DNA from: Andalucia godoyi
Taxonomy: Eukaryota > Discoba > Jakobea > Jakobida > Andaluciidae
Assembly: GCA_009859145.1 (NCBI GenBank)
Contig: VRVR01000010.1
Location: 1 to 64,000 of the forward strand
DNA length: 64,000 nucleotides
Direction of reading: 5' to 3'
Both the position numbers and the translations under genes were made by a program. The notes under the pieces are model-generated. The model ran no database searches. It was not told the DNA's origin and saw nothing but the letters and a program-made list of their open reading frames with translations. Below are positions 27,666-36,461 of the stretch, piece after piece (positions within the stretch are counted from its first letter, which is position 1; every line of letters begins with the position of its first letter).

Positions 27666-28214
27666 CTAGTAAATATCATCAAGATCAAGCGGTGCGGGAA
27701 TCGATGACGCATCATCGCTCATCGCCGGAAGATACGACAATCGCGCACCGTCGCCTTGCTTCGCGACACTACTGCTATTTGCGTACATCAGTACGTGGTC
27801 CATGAGTGAGTCTCTGCTGTGCATGGGCTTTGGCACGTACTCCACGGGTTCCAAATTCTCGGGATCCAGCCCATACCTAGCCCAGTCGGGAGCACCAGCG
27901 GACCCACTGGACTGCGCGACCAGCATCCGCCGAATGTTTGGAAACGCCTCCTTTGAGCTGTCTTCCTGCAGCTCATCCAGTCGTCGTGCCACATTTCCCG
28001 TGTTATCACTTACAGAAAAATCATCAAACACCTCAAACGACAGAGGCGCGGGCGTAGGCATGGCAGGCCGAGACAATGGAGCAGTTTTCCGAACAGTCGA
28101 GTTCACGCCGAGCGGTCTGCGCACCGATTGCGGATTCTGCTGCGTCACTGATTTCGGATGCGGCGTAAACACCTGGTTTTGTGAACTGACATTTTCCTTG
28201 AAGGCTGCGTGCAT
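27666..28214 (-). CDS. Small KEN-box/D-box protein, candidate securin-like APC/C substrate
   Basis: This 182-aa protein is predicted to be disordered and has no known catalytic domain. It carries a KEN box at residues 7-9 (MHAAFKENVSS) and a destruction box, RRPLGVN (about 32-38), closely resembling RKALGTVN of vertebrate securin. A basic, Pro/Ser/Thr-rich stretch follows, then FEVFDDFSV (about 60-68), which is reminiscent of the DFESFDLPEE separase-binding area. The C-terminus is acidic (PLDLDDIY). KEN at the very N-terminus, then D-box, then a short acidic/aromatic segment in about 200 aa is the securin layout. The family is fast-evolving, so this is a motif-based inference. Other APC/C substrates could share the degrons. 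Confidence 0.45.
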   Translation of the reverse strand: MHAAFKENVSSQNQVFTPHPKSVTQQNPQSVRRPLGVNSTVRKTAPLSRPAMPTPAPLSFEVFDDFSVSDNTGNVARRLDELQEDSSKEAFPNIRRMLVAQSSGSAGAPDWARYGLDPENLEPVEYVPKPMHSRDSLMDHVLMYANSSSVAKQGDGARLSYLPAMSDDASSIPAPLDLDDIY

Positions 28215-28572
28215 GACTCGGCTTTTCTTCTAAGAACCCTCCAATATATATAAAGGCGTACGCACAGGAAGACCGAGAATAAAGCAAGAAATTGAAAACA
28301 ATGCTAGAAAACAGCAAAAGAAGGACGATTCGTTTTTTTAAAAAAAGATGGTCAAAGCGCCATTATAAGGAAAACGGGAGCAGAAAACGGACGACCGTTT
28401 TGTCTAGCAACGCCAAACATTGAACAACGCGATTTCCTTACCGTAGTCAAGTCCGGAATCCCTTTCATTCCTCACTTTTTCTTGTTCTTTCTATCATTTT
28501 CTGTTTGTTTGTGTATTTTATAATCGAACCCTCAAACAGCACCATTCACCAAAGACAAAGACAAAATATCTC

Positions 28573-28689
28573 ATGGCTCCAAAGAGGGATCTTCCCAACA
28601 AACGCAAACCTGACATGCCCGATGATGCCGAGAGAACCAAGAAACCCGTTGATCCCCTCTCGTCAGAGGCGGAGAGCAAGAAAATTTAA
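28573..28689 (+). CDS. Possible 38-aa small ORF
   Basis: The frame reads MAPKRDLPNKRKPDMPDDAE and continues to a KKI end. It is highly charged, with a basic start. Codon use resembles that of the larger genes, and a possible 5' leader is T-rich. It stops three bases before the stop of the opposing small ORF. No family is recognised. It could be a micropeptide, a first exon, or chance. Confidence 0.25.
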   Translation: MAPKRDLPNKRKPDMPDDAERTKKPVDPLSSEAESKKI

Positions 28690-28691
28690 AT

Positions 28692-28820
28692 TCACGAAGA
28701 TGTGATCGATTTGCGTTCGGAATGCGCTTTCAAGTCAGAGACACAAGAAAGAGCAAAGGCAAATGCGTCGTCAAGCGCGGCGTCGTTCACCGACCACATT
28801 CTGTTTCCTTCAACATTCAT
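28692..28820 (-). CDS. Possible 42-aa small ORF or terminal exon
   Basis: The frame begins MNVEGNRMWSVNDAALDDAF and ends SITSS. Codons are like those of real genes here (GACGCC, GCGCTT, GACTTG). The ATG follows cattcaaaag, which could be an acceptor, so it may be the last exon of a gene whose upstream part I could not identify. No family is recognised. Confidence 0.22.
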   Translation of the reverse strand: MNVEGNRMWSVNDAALDDAFAFALSCVSDLKAHSERKSITSS

Positions 28821-29748
28821 CTTTTGAATGCTGAATCGATTGGGGGAATATGCTGGTTGCGATGACCCTTTGACCGCATTGAAGAGTTGATGTTCGCCCC
28901 AAATAATAACAAAACAAAAAAACATGTGGACTTGGATCTGTGTCGGTTGACAGCTTTAGCGGATGATCAATCAAGCGGTTAACACGCCTCCTACTACAGT
29001 CGGGGGGAGGGGGGGAAGACAGGCCGAAAAGTCATTCATCTCCGAGTGTGCAATCGAGCCCGGACGTCCATGGATGGACCGCGTAACTCGTTGAAATACA
29101 AGACGCGTTCGTGACGCAGACGTTGTGCAACGCCTCCCAAAATCACGGTCGACGCACAGCTCTCCCGCGGCCCCGCCGTTTCGGCTGCTGCTGCCCCCGT
29201 GAGTGTTACCGCAGGAGGAGAATGGTTTCTCGCTCCGTGGAACCTGTTGATATGCGTCCTTTTCATTGTGAACCCATTCTCGGGCCCCCTGGAATCTGGA
29301 CAGCCCGTTACAGAGAGTAAAGAACGTGTTTTGGTACGCATTGATTGACATTACGTCGCACCAATACCGCTGAGCGAATTGGGGGTCCACGGGCAACATG
29401 AACGTTCATCAAATCAGATTGTGACTGGGAAGACGAAGCTGTTCACGGTCCGACTGGTTTGGTGGGGCCGTGGTGAGAGCCGCACAACCGTCTGAATATC
29501 TTGGCGTGTTTTTCCGGGAGAGTCAAGAACTCCGGAGCGATGCCAGCAGATTGCCTGACCAGGATGCACGTGAGCGTCAACTGCCACCTTGCGGGAAAAA
29601 GGAAATGGCATCTTTGCCTTGGGGAAATTGCTTCTGTTGCATCGCTTTTTTCTCGAGCTTCTTGTTCTTTCATTCGCTTTGCATTTCTTCTTGGGAATCC
29701 GCTATTTTTTCCTGCTCACTTCTCTGCAGCTCGCCGTGGGACACCGCC

Positions 29749-31146
29749 ATGGATGAAACTGTCTCGGGGCTTCATGCTCTGTCTGAGGCGTGGAGGATGC
29801 ATTCGATCAATTTGAAGTCGTATGTGTACACTGGGATCTGGTTGGTTTTTGATTCTTCATACTACGCATGGTTTGTCATGTTCCCCCGCATCAAGGATGA
29901 CCTGGGGTATTCGCAGACGGAAATGAACATTCTTGGCGGAATGATGTATTTTGGCTGCGGTATTTTGCAGATGGTACCTTCCTTGCTGGTGAATCGATTA
30001 AAGGACGGAAAGACGTATTCTGCGTGGGCGCTCACCCAAATGATTGTCATCGCGGAGCTTCTTATTACGCTGATTCTTGCCGGCGAACTTCCGTCGAGCA
30101 TTGTCTTTACTGCAGCACTGTTTTGCGTCTGCGGTGCGTTGTTTACAGCCTACTGCACTGCTCAACTTGGTAACTGCTTTGAAGTGCTATTCAAGACAGC
30201 GAAACATCCCGTCGCGGCATTTGGGGTTATGAATGCTCACTCTAGTGCACTGTTTGCATTCGTCTCGCTGCTGTTCATCGTCTATTACGTGTTTGTCGGT
30301 GTGAACACGGCGCTGTGGGTGACGTTTGCCTTGTTTACGAGTTGTGCTGCTGTATCCAGTGTCGTCCAAACGGTTTTCACGATAGTTCTGCTCCGTTACC
30401 AACGTACCGTTGGAGAAGAAAAACAAGAGAATATAAAAAAGGAACAGGATGCTCTTGTTGAATCCACTCCTGCACCACCGGTTGCGTATCTTGGTTTTGC
30501 AATGCTCTCGAGAGAACCCTTGTCGTACGTTGTGAGCGTGCTCTTCTTATTCTCTTTTGGCAACTGCGTGACGTTCTTTTCAAACTCGGGTGAGATTCTC
30601 TTGTCTGCGGGCGGCTCAAAGAGCGATTCCAACCGCATTGTTCTCGTCTTCGTTGCAGTTCAGCTCGTGGCACGCATTGCAAGTGCATACCTTGCAGGTC
30701 TTGGAGAAGACATTCGGAATGTTCTCAACGAGTACGTGCTGATTGGACTCACGAACTTCCTCATGGTCATCATCAGTCTGCTTGGAATCTTCTTTTGGGA
30801 CTCGATCCCTGTGTTTTATGTCAGTCTCGCACTGGACGGTCTCGCGTATGGACTGCTATGGCCCATAGTATTCTCAATCGCGAATACATCGTTTCCAAAA
30901 TATAAGTACGAAACTGTTACTTGCACAGTTGGAAACTTCACTGTCGGCATCGGCCCCTTGCTGTTCGGCCTGGTAACTGGAATGCTGTATGATCAGCATG
31001 CAGACTCGGAAACGCACGATTGCTACGGCCAGGAATGCTTCCGGGACTCGTACTACATTTCCTTGGCGACCTCTGCATTCACTGCGTTATTGGCATGGTT
31101 TGTGGCGCGGCCCCTGCATCGCCGCATGATCCAAAGTGACCAGTAG
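29749..31146 (+). CDS. Major facilitator superfamily transporter (nodulin-like/SLC43-like)
   Basis: This 465-aa polytopic membrane protein has about 12 hydrophobic segments in two halves separated by a charged cytoplasmic loop (about residues 225-245, GEEKQENIKKEQD). The first helix segment runs YTGIWLVFDSSYYAWFVMFP; the second half starts at LSYVVSVLFLFSFGNCVTFF. The overall pattern is that of MFS carriers of the nodulin-like or SLC43 type, which move small organic solutes. No substrate can be assigned. The start is the first ATG with a good context (gccATGG), twenty bases after an acceptor-like tctctgcag. Confidence 0.65.
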   Translation: MDETVSGLHALSEAWRMHSINLKSYVYTGIWLVFDSSYYAWFVMFPRIKDDLGYSQTEMNILGGMMYFGCGILQMVPSLLVNRLKDGKTYSAWALTQMIVIAELLITLILAGELPSSIVFTAALFCVCGALFTAYCTAQLGNCFEVLFKTAKHPVAAFGVMNAHSSALFAFVSLLFIVYYVFVGVNTALWVTFALFTSCAAVSSVVQTVFTIVLLRYQRTVGEEKQENIKKEQDALVESTPAPPVAYLGFAMLSREPLSYVVSVLFLFSFGNCVTFFSNSGEILLSAGGSKSDSNRIVLVFVAVQLVARIASAYLAGLGEDIRNVLNEYVLIGLTNFLMVIISLLGIFFWDSIPVFYVSLALDGLAYGLLWPIVFSIANTSFPKYKYETVTCTVGNFTVGIGPLLFGLVTGMLYDQHADSETHDCYGQECFRDSYYISLATSAFTALLAWFVARPLHRRMIQSDQ

Positions 31147-31337
31147 AAAAAGTCGGGGATCGGAGAATGTTCTCGTTTGCCACCGCTGAATGTGTCACGA
31201 AAATAGACACGAAGGTCAGGCCGCACTTCTCTGAATACTGAGAAATTAACGACAAATTAATAATTAAAAAATTATTAAAAAGTAAATATAAAAAAACTGT
31301 ATATATAAAGAACACGGGCGATGAAAGAAAGATCTAT

Positions 31338-32504
31338 CTACCGATGCGAAGACGCTCCCGGAGCGACAGAGGAAGACGAAGTAGAGGGGGACAAAGCAGA
31401 GGGAGCCGGTGCGGAGGACGACGAAGCAGGGGGGTTGGAACTGTCAAGGCGACCATCTCTGCGATAATCTCTGTCACGGTGGTAATGCCGATCTGCGTCC
31501 CGATCTCTGTAATGGCCGTCTCTATCTCGTCCCGTATAGTCTCTTTCACCTCGATCGCGATCGCGCTCGCGCTCCCTATCTCGATAATACTCGCGCTCAC
31601 GATCACGATGATAATGGTCTCTCTCGCGATAATGGTCGCGCGAATCCCGATAGTCTCGATAATCACGATCTCGGTCTCGTCCGTAATCACGCACCTCTCT
31701 TCCACCATCCCGATCTCGCTCTCTCTCTCTATCCCGATCCCTGCTTCGATCTCTGTCTCTGTCTCTGTCTCTGTCTCTGTCTCTGTCTCGGTCTCGGTCT
31801 CTCATATCTCGATCTCTTTCCCGGTCCTTCTCCTTCTCTTTATCCCTTGGGTTTTCTTTTTCCCGGTCGGCCTCACGAGACATGATCATGGACCCATCCA
31901 CAGACCAGCTGGGAGTCCCAGACAGACCGGGTGTCGCGGGGAACATCGTAGAAGGTGGAGAATGAGAGGCATCGGAATGCCCAAACCCTACGCCAACCAT
32001 CGGCGAGTCTACAGACTCCCGATGTCCAAATGTTGTCCAAGGAGACGGTGCACCAAGAATACCAGACGCATGCAACGGGACACTTCCCGCAACCACCAAG
32101 TGGGAATTCTGCTGCTGGAATTGGTGCTCCTTTTCTTTTTGTTGCTGCTGCTTTGCACGATCTGCGTCTTCTTCTTTGCGCCGCCGGTCTTCCTCTGCAA
32201 GCACCAGTCGGAGAGTCGACAGTAATTCTCGCTTGGTACGTTGCATTTCTTGAAGACGCTGCTCAGCTGATTTCAAAAGCTCGGGATTCACAAGATCTGG
32301 TTTGTCGGACTCCGACTTCTTCGCAAGGACTGTAGGGACCACCTCGGACGCAGTAAGCGTATTCTCCATTGACGAGCCGTGGTGACGACGCAGGATCGCC
32401 TGCTGGAACGCCCGCAGACGATCGCCAGTCACATGCTCTAATGGAAGCTCCCAGTATCGAGAGTTTGCAGGATACAAACCGTACTCGCCACGACTGGAAC
32501 GCAT
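31338..32504 (-). CDS. Arg-Asp/Arg-Glu dipeptide-repeat protein
   Basis: This 388-aa protein starts with a short ordered-looking region (MRSSRGEYGLYPANSRYWEL). A charged coiled coil with LLKSAEQRLQEMQRTKRELL follows (about 75-125), then a low-complexity linker. A long RD/RE/RDR repeat (about 210-350) and a Ser/Pro/Ala tail complete it. RD and RE repeats are common in nuclear RNA-processing proteins. The N-terminal YPANSRYWELP block may be a conserved module, but I do not recognise it. The repeat-coding DNA is a degenerate ctcgatct/ctgtct array at about 31540-31840, prone to length change. Confidence 0.6.
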   Translation of the reverse strand: MRSSRGEYGLYPANSRYWELPLEHVTGDRLRAFQQAILRRHHGSSMENTLTASEVVPTVLAKKSESDKPDLVNPELLKSAEQRLQEMQRTKRELLSTLRLVLAEEDRRRKEEDADRAKQQQQKEKEHQFQQQNSHLVVAGSVPLHASGILGAPSPWTTFGHRESVDSPMVGVGFGHSDASHSPPSTMFPATPGLSGTPSWSVDGSMIMSREADREKENPRDKEKEKDRERDRDMRDRDRDRDRDRDRDRDRDRSRDRDRERERDRDGGREVRDYGRDRDRDYRDYRDSRDHYRERDHYHRDREREYYRDRERERDRDRGERDYTGRDRDGHYRDRDADRHYHRDRDYRRDGRLDSSNPPASSSSAPAPSALSPSTSSSSVAPGASSHR

Positions 32505-32676
32505 CGCAGTAGTTTAAATTTTTTAAATTAAATATATATAAAAAGAAAAAACTCTGTTTCAAACAAACATAAAAGGGAGATAAGAAAACCCAAAAGCCAG
32601 AACGGAAAAGAATGGGAAATGCAAAGGAAAATCGATCTGCTTGTTTTACGACCAATTCCGTGTATGTCAATGTTGG

Positions 32677-32680
<4 letters not shown>

Positions 32681-32721
<41 letters not shown>
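32681..32721. repeat. (TG)n microsatellite
   Basis: About 20 tg units lie in the 303-bp spacer between the start of the RD-repeat gene and the stop of BBS8. Confidence 0.98.
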
Positions 32722-32723
<2 letters not shown>

Positions 32724-32807
32724 CTCAAACGGCATGCCAGTTGCCTGGTCTGTGGGGAATGGAGAACGGTGGAAAGCTTTCGGTTGATTGGTTCATACGG
32801 CGGTGAA

Positions 32808-34328
32808 TTAGAGAGCAGTAAAATGGTTTCGCAGAACAGCCATAAGTTCCTGGCTTTCTGCATGGGTTGGATGAATCGCAAGAACCTTGGTAATGTTTTT
32901 CCAAGCTTCGCCGAGGTTTCCTGATCGAAAATGAATGAGGGCAAGATTGAAATGGGCTTCAAAGCCGAACGGATTTGACTCGGCTGCGGATTCAAAGCAA
33001 GACCGTGCGGCGTCCGAATTGCCTCGACGAAGTTCCAAGACTCCAAGGTTCGTCAAAGCCTCGGCGTTCCCAGGATCCGACACTAATGCGACCTTGAACG
33101 CCTGGTACGCAAGCGTCAGGTCGCCAATACCAACCGCCACGACACCGACATTGTACCACGTATCGGACTCCGCAGACGGGTCGTCCTTTTCCGCGGCGAC
33201 TTGAAGCGCCCTTTCCAGACAAGAAATCGCAATATCATACTGGGATCCGTAGAAACACGACAAACCGAGATTGTTCCACAACTCCGGGGCGCACACGCCC
33301 ATGAGCAGCAGCCGCTGATACATCCGGATCGCAACTTCTGGAGCATCCGTGTAAAAATAGTGGGCAGCAAGGCACGCAAGCGCCTCTACATTGGAAGGGT
33401 CCAGATCGAGAACCCTCCGATAGAGCCTCACTGAATCCCCTCCTTCACCAACCAAGTCGTGGACTCGCGCCTGTCCTATCAGCAGATGCACGTCCCCAGA
33501 ATGTACCTCAAATCCCCGTTTGTAAATATCGATTGCGGCTCTCGGCTGGTCCAGCTTCATGTACGTCTTCGCAAGATCGAGATAGAGGACCGCCATATCC
33601 TGCTGCCGCAGCGCGCTTTTGAACTGCTTCTCTGCTTCTCGGAACAGTCCTAGCGCAAGATAACACCTTCCGAGCCTGCACTTCCACCACCAATCTTGGT
33701 AGTCTGAAGCAATCGTCGCCTGAGCTGCCAAATCCAGTGCCGCCCGAGCATTCTGGTCGTGCACGAGCAGGTATTCGCACAGCAGTTTCGCAAGCGCAGG
33801 CCGCTTGGCGTATTTTGAGAAATCCAGCCGAGAAGCATCAACAAATGCAGTCTGTAGCGACGCTGTTCCGAGTCGCACAAACCTCCCTGCAGACGCAGTT
33901 CCTAGCGGCCTGCTTGTCACCGGCCGCCCCGAAGCAGTTCCAAGTCGCGCCGCTGTTCCGGGCGCTCCACCTTGTGACTGCGTTCCAGGTCGTGCAAACC
34001 CAGTCAGTGGTCTTCCTCCCGTTAGCGGACGCATGGACGGGTTCATTCCAGATGACTTTGAGGTTCCGGGACGCTGAATAGAAGTCCCTGGACGAGGTGT
34101 CTGGGCAGTTCCAGGAGTGTCCAGCAGCGCATCCGCCAGAGTCGTGTCATCCACTTCGTGCTCATCAAACCACATTTTGCTCGTCATTGCTTTGCACTTC
34201 ACAGCCCACGCCTGCTGGTCCAGCGGATTCTTGTCAAGCAGCACTTCTGATTTCTGAATCGACGCGTCAAATCGACGGCGCCGAAGCAATGAAATGCTGT
34301 GAAAAAGTGGATCCAGTGTTTGTTTCAT
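32808..34328 (-). CDS. BBS8: Bardet-Biedl syndrome 8 protein (TTC8), BBSome subunit
   Basis: This 506-aa TPR protein is strongly similar to animal BBS8. The N-terminus has LFHSISLLRRRRFDASIQ, then KNPLDQQAWAVKCKAMT and the WFDEHEVDD block. The Arg/Pro/Gly/Thr-rich region with repeated RPGTS and RPLTG motifs is a BBS8 hallmark, followed by GRFVRLGTASL. About eight TPR repeats fill residues 180-500 (for example DWWWKCRLGRCYLALGLFRE). BBS8 is part of the octameric BBSome, which carries membrane proteins through cilia with IFT. It implies a flagellum. It is divergent from the small membrane protein gene at 34741. Confidence 0.95.
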   Translation of the reverse strand: MKQTLDPLFHSISLLRRRRFDASIQKSEVLLDKNPLDQQAWAVKCKAMTSKMWFDEHEVDDTTLADALLDTPGTAQTPRPGTSIQRPGTSKSSGMNPSMRPLTGGRPLTGFARPGTQSQGGAPGTAARLGTASGRPVTSRPLGTASAGRFVRLGTASLQTAFVDASRLDFSKYAKRPALAKLLCEYLLVHDQNARAALDLAAQATIASDYQDWWWKCRLGRCYLALGLFREAEKQFKSALRQQDMAVLYLDLAKTYMKLDQPRAAIDIYKRGFEVHSGDVHLLIGQARVHDLVGEGGDSVRLYRRVLDLDPSNVEALACLAAHYFYTDAPEVAIRMYQRLLLMGVCAPELWNNLGLSCFYGSQYDIAISCLERALQVAAEKDDPSAESDTWYNVGVVAVGIGDLTLAYQAFKVALVSDPGNAEALTNLGVLELRRGNSDAARSCFESAAESNPFGFEAHFNLALIHFRSGNLGEAWKNITKVLAIHPTHAESQELMAVLRNHFTAL

Positions 34329-34368
34329 GGACTCCCTTCTTCGTCGTCGACTTCTTCACGTTTCTCTG

Positions 34369-34401
<33 letters not shown>

Positions 34402-34740
34402 TTGAATTCCGCCTTCTCTTTTCTCGACTCCAGTCCCTGCTTTTTGCACAATCCATACCTAAGTGAAACATATATAAACCCCAATTCAAAAATCCAGATT
34501 TCGTGTGTTTTTCCCCCACACCTTTGCTATCAGGGAAAAGCCGAATAGCTGTCGCTACGACAGGAGCAGGTACGAACTCAACCCAATTGCGGACCGAAAC
34601 AAAAACATTGCTCTACAGTCAGCTGCTGAGAATTTCCGATTTTCTGAATCTCTTGCGGACAGAGAGCAGTGTTGCGACTTGTGAGCGACAAAATAAACGA
34701 GTGAGTGAGTGAGTGGGAGAGAGAGAAAGAGTCTCGCACC
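34329..34740. promoter_or_regulatory. Divergent spacer with (ATT)n tract
   Basis: This 412-bp spacer lies between BBS8 (minus) and the small membrane protein gene (plus). An (att)n array stands at about 34368-34400 and a short gtga-type repeat near 34700-34712. No defined promoter motif is seen, and no X-box-like RFX site was identified by eye. Confidence 0.4.
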
Positions 34741-35061
34741 ATGTCACTTGGACTGGGTCTTGGAATCCTGTCGGGTGGACTGATTGCAGCTGCGATGGGG
34801 TTGTCGTCCTATTTGTTCTCGTGGTCTCCGCTCGCCAGCCCAGCTCGCCATGGACTTCCTGCGGGGACTCTGCACCGATCCATCTCGTCGCCCGGGACGT
34901 TGCTTGATGCTCCGCTGCTTCATGACGACGAAGATGTGCGACTCCGGCCGGTGTCTGTCAACTCATACGTCTACATCTACCCCTCGGCAATGACCAATGA
35001 CGGCGTCACGGCTGCCATCATGATCGAAAACACCTCGGAACTCGCCACCGAAGGATACTGA
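34741..35061 (+). CDS. Small N-terminally membrane-anchored protein, unrecognised
   Basis: This 106-aa protein begins with a hydrophobic Gly/Leu-rich segment (MSLGLGLGILSGGLIAAAMG, extending to about residue 26). That could be a signal anchor or mitochondrial membrane anchor. The rest is soluble, with a SSPGTLLDAPLLHDDEDV stretch and a hydrophobic-then-polar end (GVTAAIMIENTSELATEGY). The ATG has a strong context (caccATG). The family is not recognised. Codon use is like its neighbours. Confidence 0.5.
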   Translation: MSLGLGLGILSGGLIAAAMGLSSYLFSWSPLASPARHGLPAGTLHRSISSPGTLLDAPLLHDDEDVRLRPVSVNSYVYIYPSAMTNDGVTAAIMIENTSELATEGY

Positions 35062-35406
35062 TGCGGGTGGGCAGTGGCGGCGAGGAACGATGGGGCTTGG
35101 CATTCACCACATACTGGGAAACATTTCCCATCACTTCGGGACCAAGTGCACCGCCATTCTGTATCAAGAGGGGGGCAAACACAAGTATCGCCCGCTCGTT
35201 GAAAGCTTTTCATTGTTGATTATCTCTTCTTTTTTCTTTTTTTCCGTGTTTTTCTCTTCTTCTTGTTTTCTGCTTCCCCGCTTCTCCCTTCTTCGGTTGT
35301 GCATTTTCGACGTCTGCTTTGTCCGACAGCAGTCGACTGATCATTCTTTGCAGTTCGCAGGTTGTGCTCCTCTGAAGAAGAATATACTTTGGAGTTTCGA
35401 CAAGAA
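35062..35406. other. Spacer upstream of the phospholipase gene
   Basis: This 345-bp spacer contains no gene. It has a T-rich tract at about 35217-35275 ahead of the phospholipase A2 start. Confidence 0.5.
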
Positions 35407-35877
35407 ATGGCGGGCCCTTTGTCGTCGTCACCGTCGCTGCCGTCGTTGCGGTTGTTGCTGCTACAGATAGTCTTGTTCATTTTCTTGGCAACGGAAACTG
35501 TGTCTGGATGCGCGTTCCAGTGTCCGTCGATGATGGAAGTCGCGCAGCCTCGACTGGGATATGCTCCAGTGCCGAATGGGTGTGGCTCTGCTGGAATGGC
35601 GGTCAAGCATGCCCAGTTTGAGTTTACTGCGTGCTGCAACATCCATGACAACTGCTATGGAACCTGTACGAAATCAAAGAAGACCTGCGATGACGACTTT
35701 CGAGCATGCATGGTCAAGTACTGCGAAGCCCAGTTCAAGAAGAACCATCCGTTGCAACCCGAGTGCATCCAGACCGCAAACATGTATCACATGGCCACTG
35801 CCTTCATGGGCTGCAGCGCGTATCTCGACTCGCAAAAGGAGGCGTGTGAATGCGTCCTTCGTCATGACGAAGTGTAA
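35407..35877 (+). CDS. PLA2G12: Secreted phospholipase A2, group XII-like
   Basis: This 156-aa Cys-rich protein has an N-terminal signal sequence (SLRLLLLQIVLFIFLATETVSG, about 13-34). The Ca2+-binding loop PNGCGSAG (56-63) and the catalytic His80-Asp81 in ACCNIHDNCYGTC define a phospholipase A2, which cleaves the sn-2 acyl chain of phospholipids. CTKSKKTCDDDF and the C-terminal CSAYLDSQKEACEC resemble the group XII pattern (CGKSKNDCDEEF and YLDSQRAACRC) more than groups I, II or X. It is therefore a housekeeping-type lipase family and not a venom type. The second residue of the Ca2+ loop is non-canonical, as in group XII. Expected in the secretory route or outside the cell. Confidence 0.88.
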   Translation: MAGPLSSSPSLPSLRLLLLQIVLFIFLATETVSGCAFQCPSMMEVAQPRLGYAPVPNGCGSAGMAVKHAQFEFTACCNIHDNCYGTCTKSKKTCDDDFRACMVKYCEAQFKKNHPLQPECIQTANMYHMATAFMGCSAYLDSQKEACECVLRHDEV

Positions 35878-36065
35878 CATCGTGATTCGTGACGGCTCAT
35901 AATCTATGACAGGGAGAGTCCATGCGTAATTTTTCCCACTCTGATGACCAGTAATGAAACGTATTTATCAATTTTTTTAATTTTATTTATTTAATTAATT
36001 TTTTGGTTTTTAATTATTGTTGTCTTTTTTTTCTTTGTTTGTTTTTTGTAGTAGAGCAGTTGTTG

Positions 36066-36461
36066 TTATTCATAATAACAGCCAAAGACCATCACGTTGA
36101 CAAACATGGATGGCGTCTTTTGCGTGACGGAGACCGAGTTATCGTTTTCCTTGTCCCACAGACAGCGCGACGCCATGCGAACGCCCTGTCCTTTGAGCTG
36201 TCCGATGGTGGTCTGCACGACAAACTTGTAGTTTGGCAGATCAAGCTTCTTGAGCGCGTGCTGCACATCCCGGCTGATCTCCTTGCACACACCCGCCGCC
36301 TTGGATGCATCGTAATCCCTGCTCTTTGACAACTTTTCTTCAAGAACGGCAGAAACTGTGGAGCGGACAGGAGCTTGCGAAAACCGCTTTCCGTCCACTG
36401 GAGACATGCGATACGTGTTTTCATACACCTTGACGACTTGGGGCCTCAGATCGTCTTCCAT
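36066..36461 (-). CDS. DYNLT2B: Tctex-type dynein light chain (DYNLT2B/TCTEX1D2-like)
   Basis: This 131-aa protein spans the Tctex1 domain. The N-terminal ENTYRMSPVDGKRFSQAPVR precedes two helices (VSAVLEEKLSKSRDYD, then CKEISRDVQHALKKLDL). The beta-strand segment YKFVVQTTIGQLKGQGVRMA, the conserved SRCLWDKENDN and the VNVMVFGCYYE end follow. The RCLWD motif and NTY start are closest to the TCTEX1D2 branch, a light chain of the IFT dynein-2 motor. With BBS8 and delta-tubulin nearby it strengthens the evidence for a flagellum. Another DYNLT paralogue is possible. Confidence 0.85.
   Translation of the reverse strand: MEDDLRPQVVKVYENTYRMSPVDGKRFSQAPVRSTVSAVLEEKLSKSRDYDASKAAGVCKEISRDVQHALKKLDLPNYKFVVQTTIGQLKGQGVRMASRCLWDKENDNSVSVTQKTPSMFVNVMVFGCYYE

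Larger units (their letters stand above)
28215..29748. other. Long intergenic region
   Basis: This 1.5-kb region has no confident gene. It holds two small convergent open frames (28573-28689 and 28692-28820, listed separately) and a GC-richer block at about 28990-29460 without consistent coding frame. A tctctgcag at 29721-29729, twenty bases before the MFS start, resembles a 3' splice site. Confidence 0.45.

Noticed and set aside
29000-29460. GC-rich block as a structured RNA (SRP, RNase P or snRNA)
   Set aside because: I compared it by eye with conserved cores of these RNAs and found no convincing match; a covariance-model search would decide.
35407-35877. Phospholipase A2 as a venom-type toxin
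   Set aside because: The cysteine pattern and C-terminal motif are of group XII, and nothing in the context suggests a toxin role.
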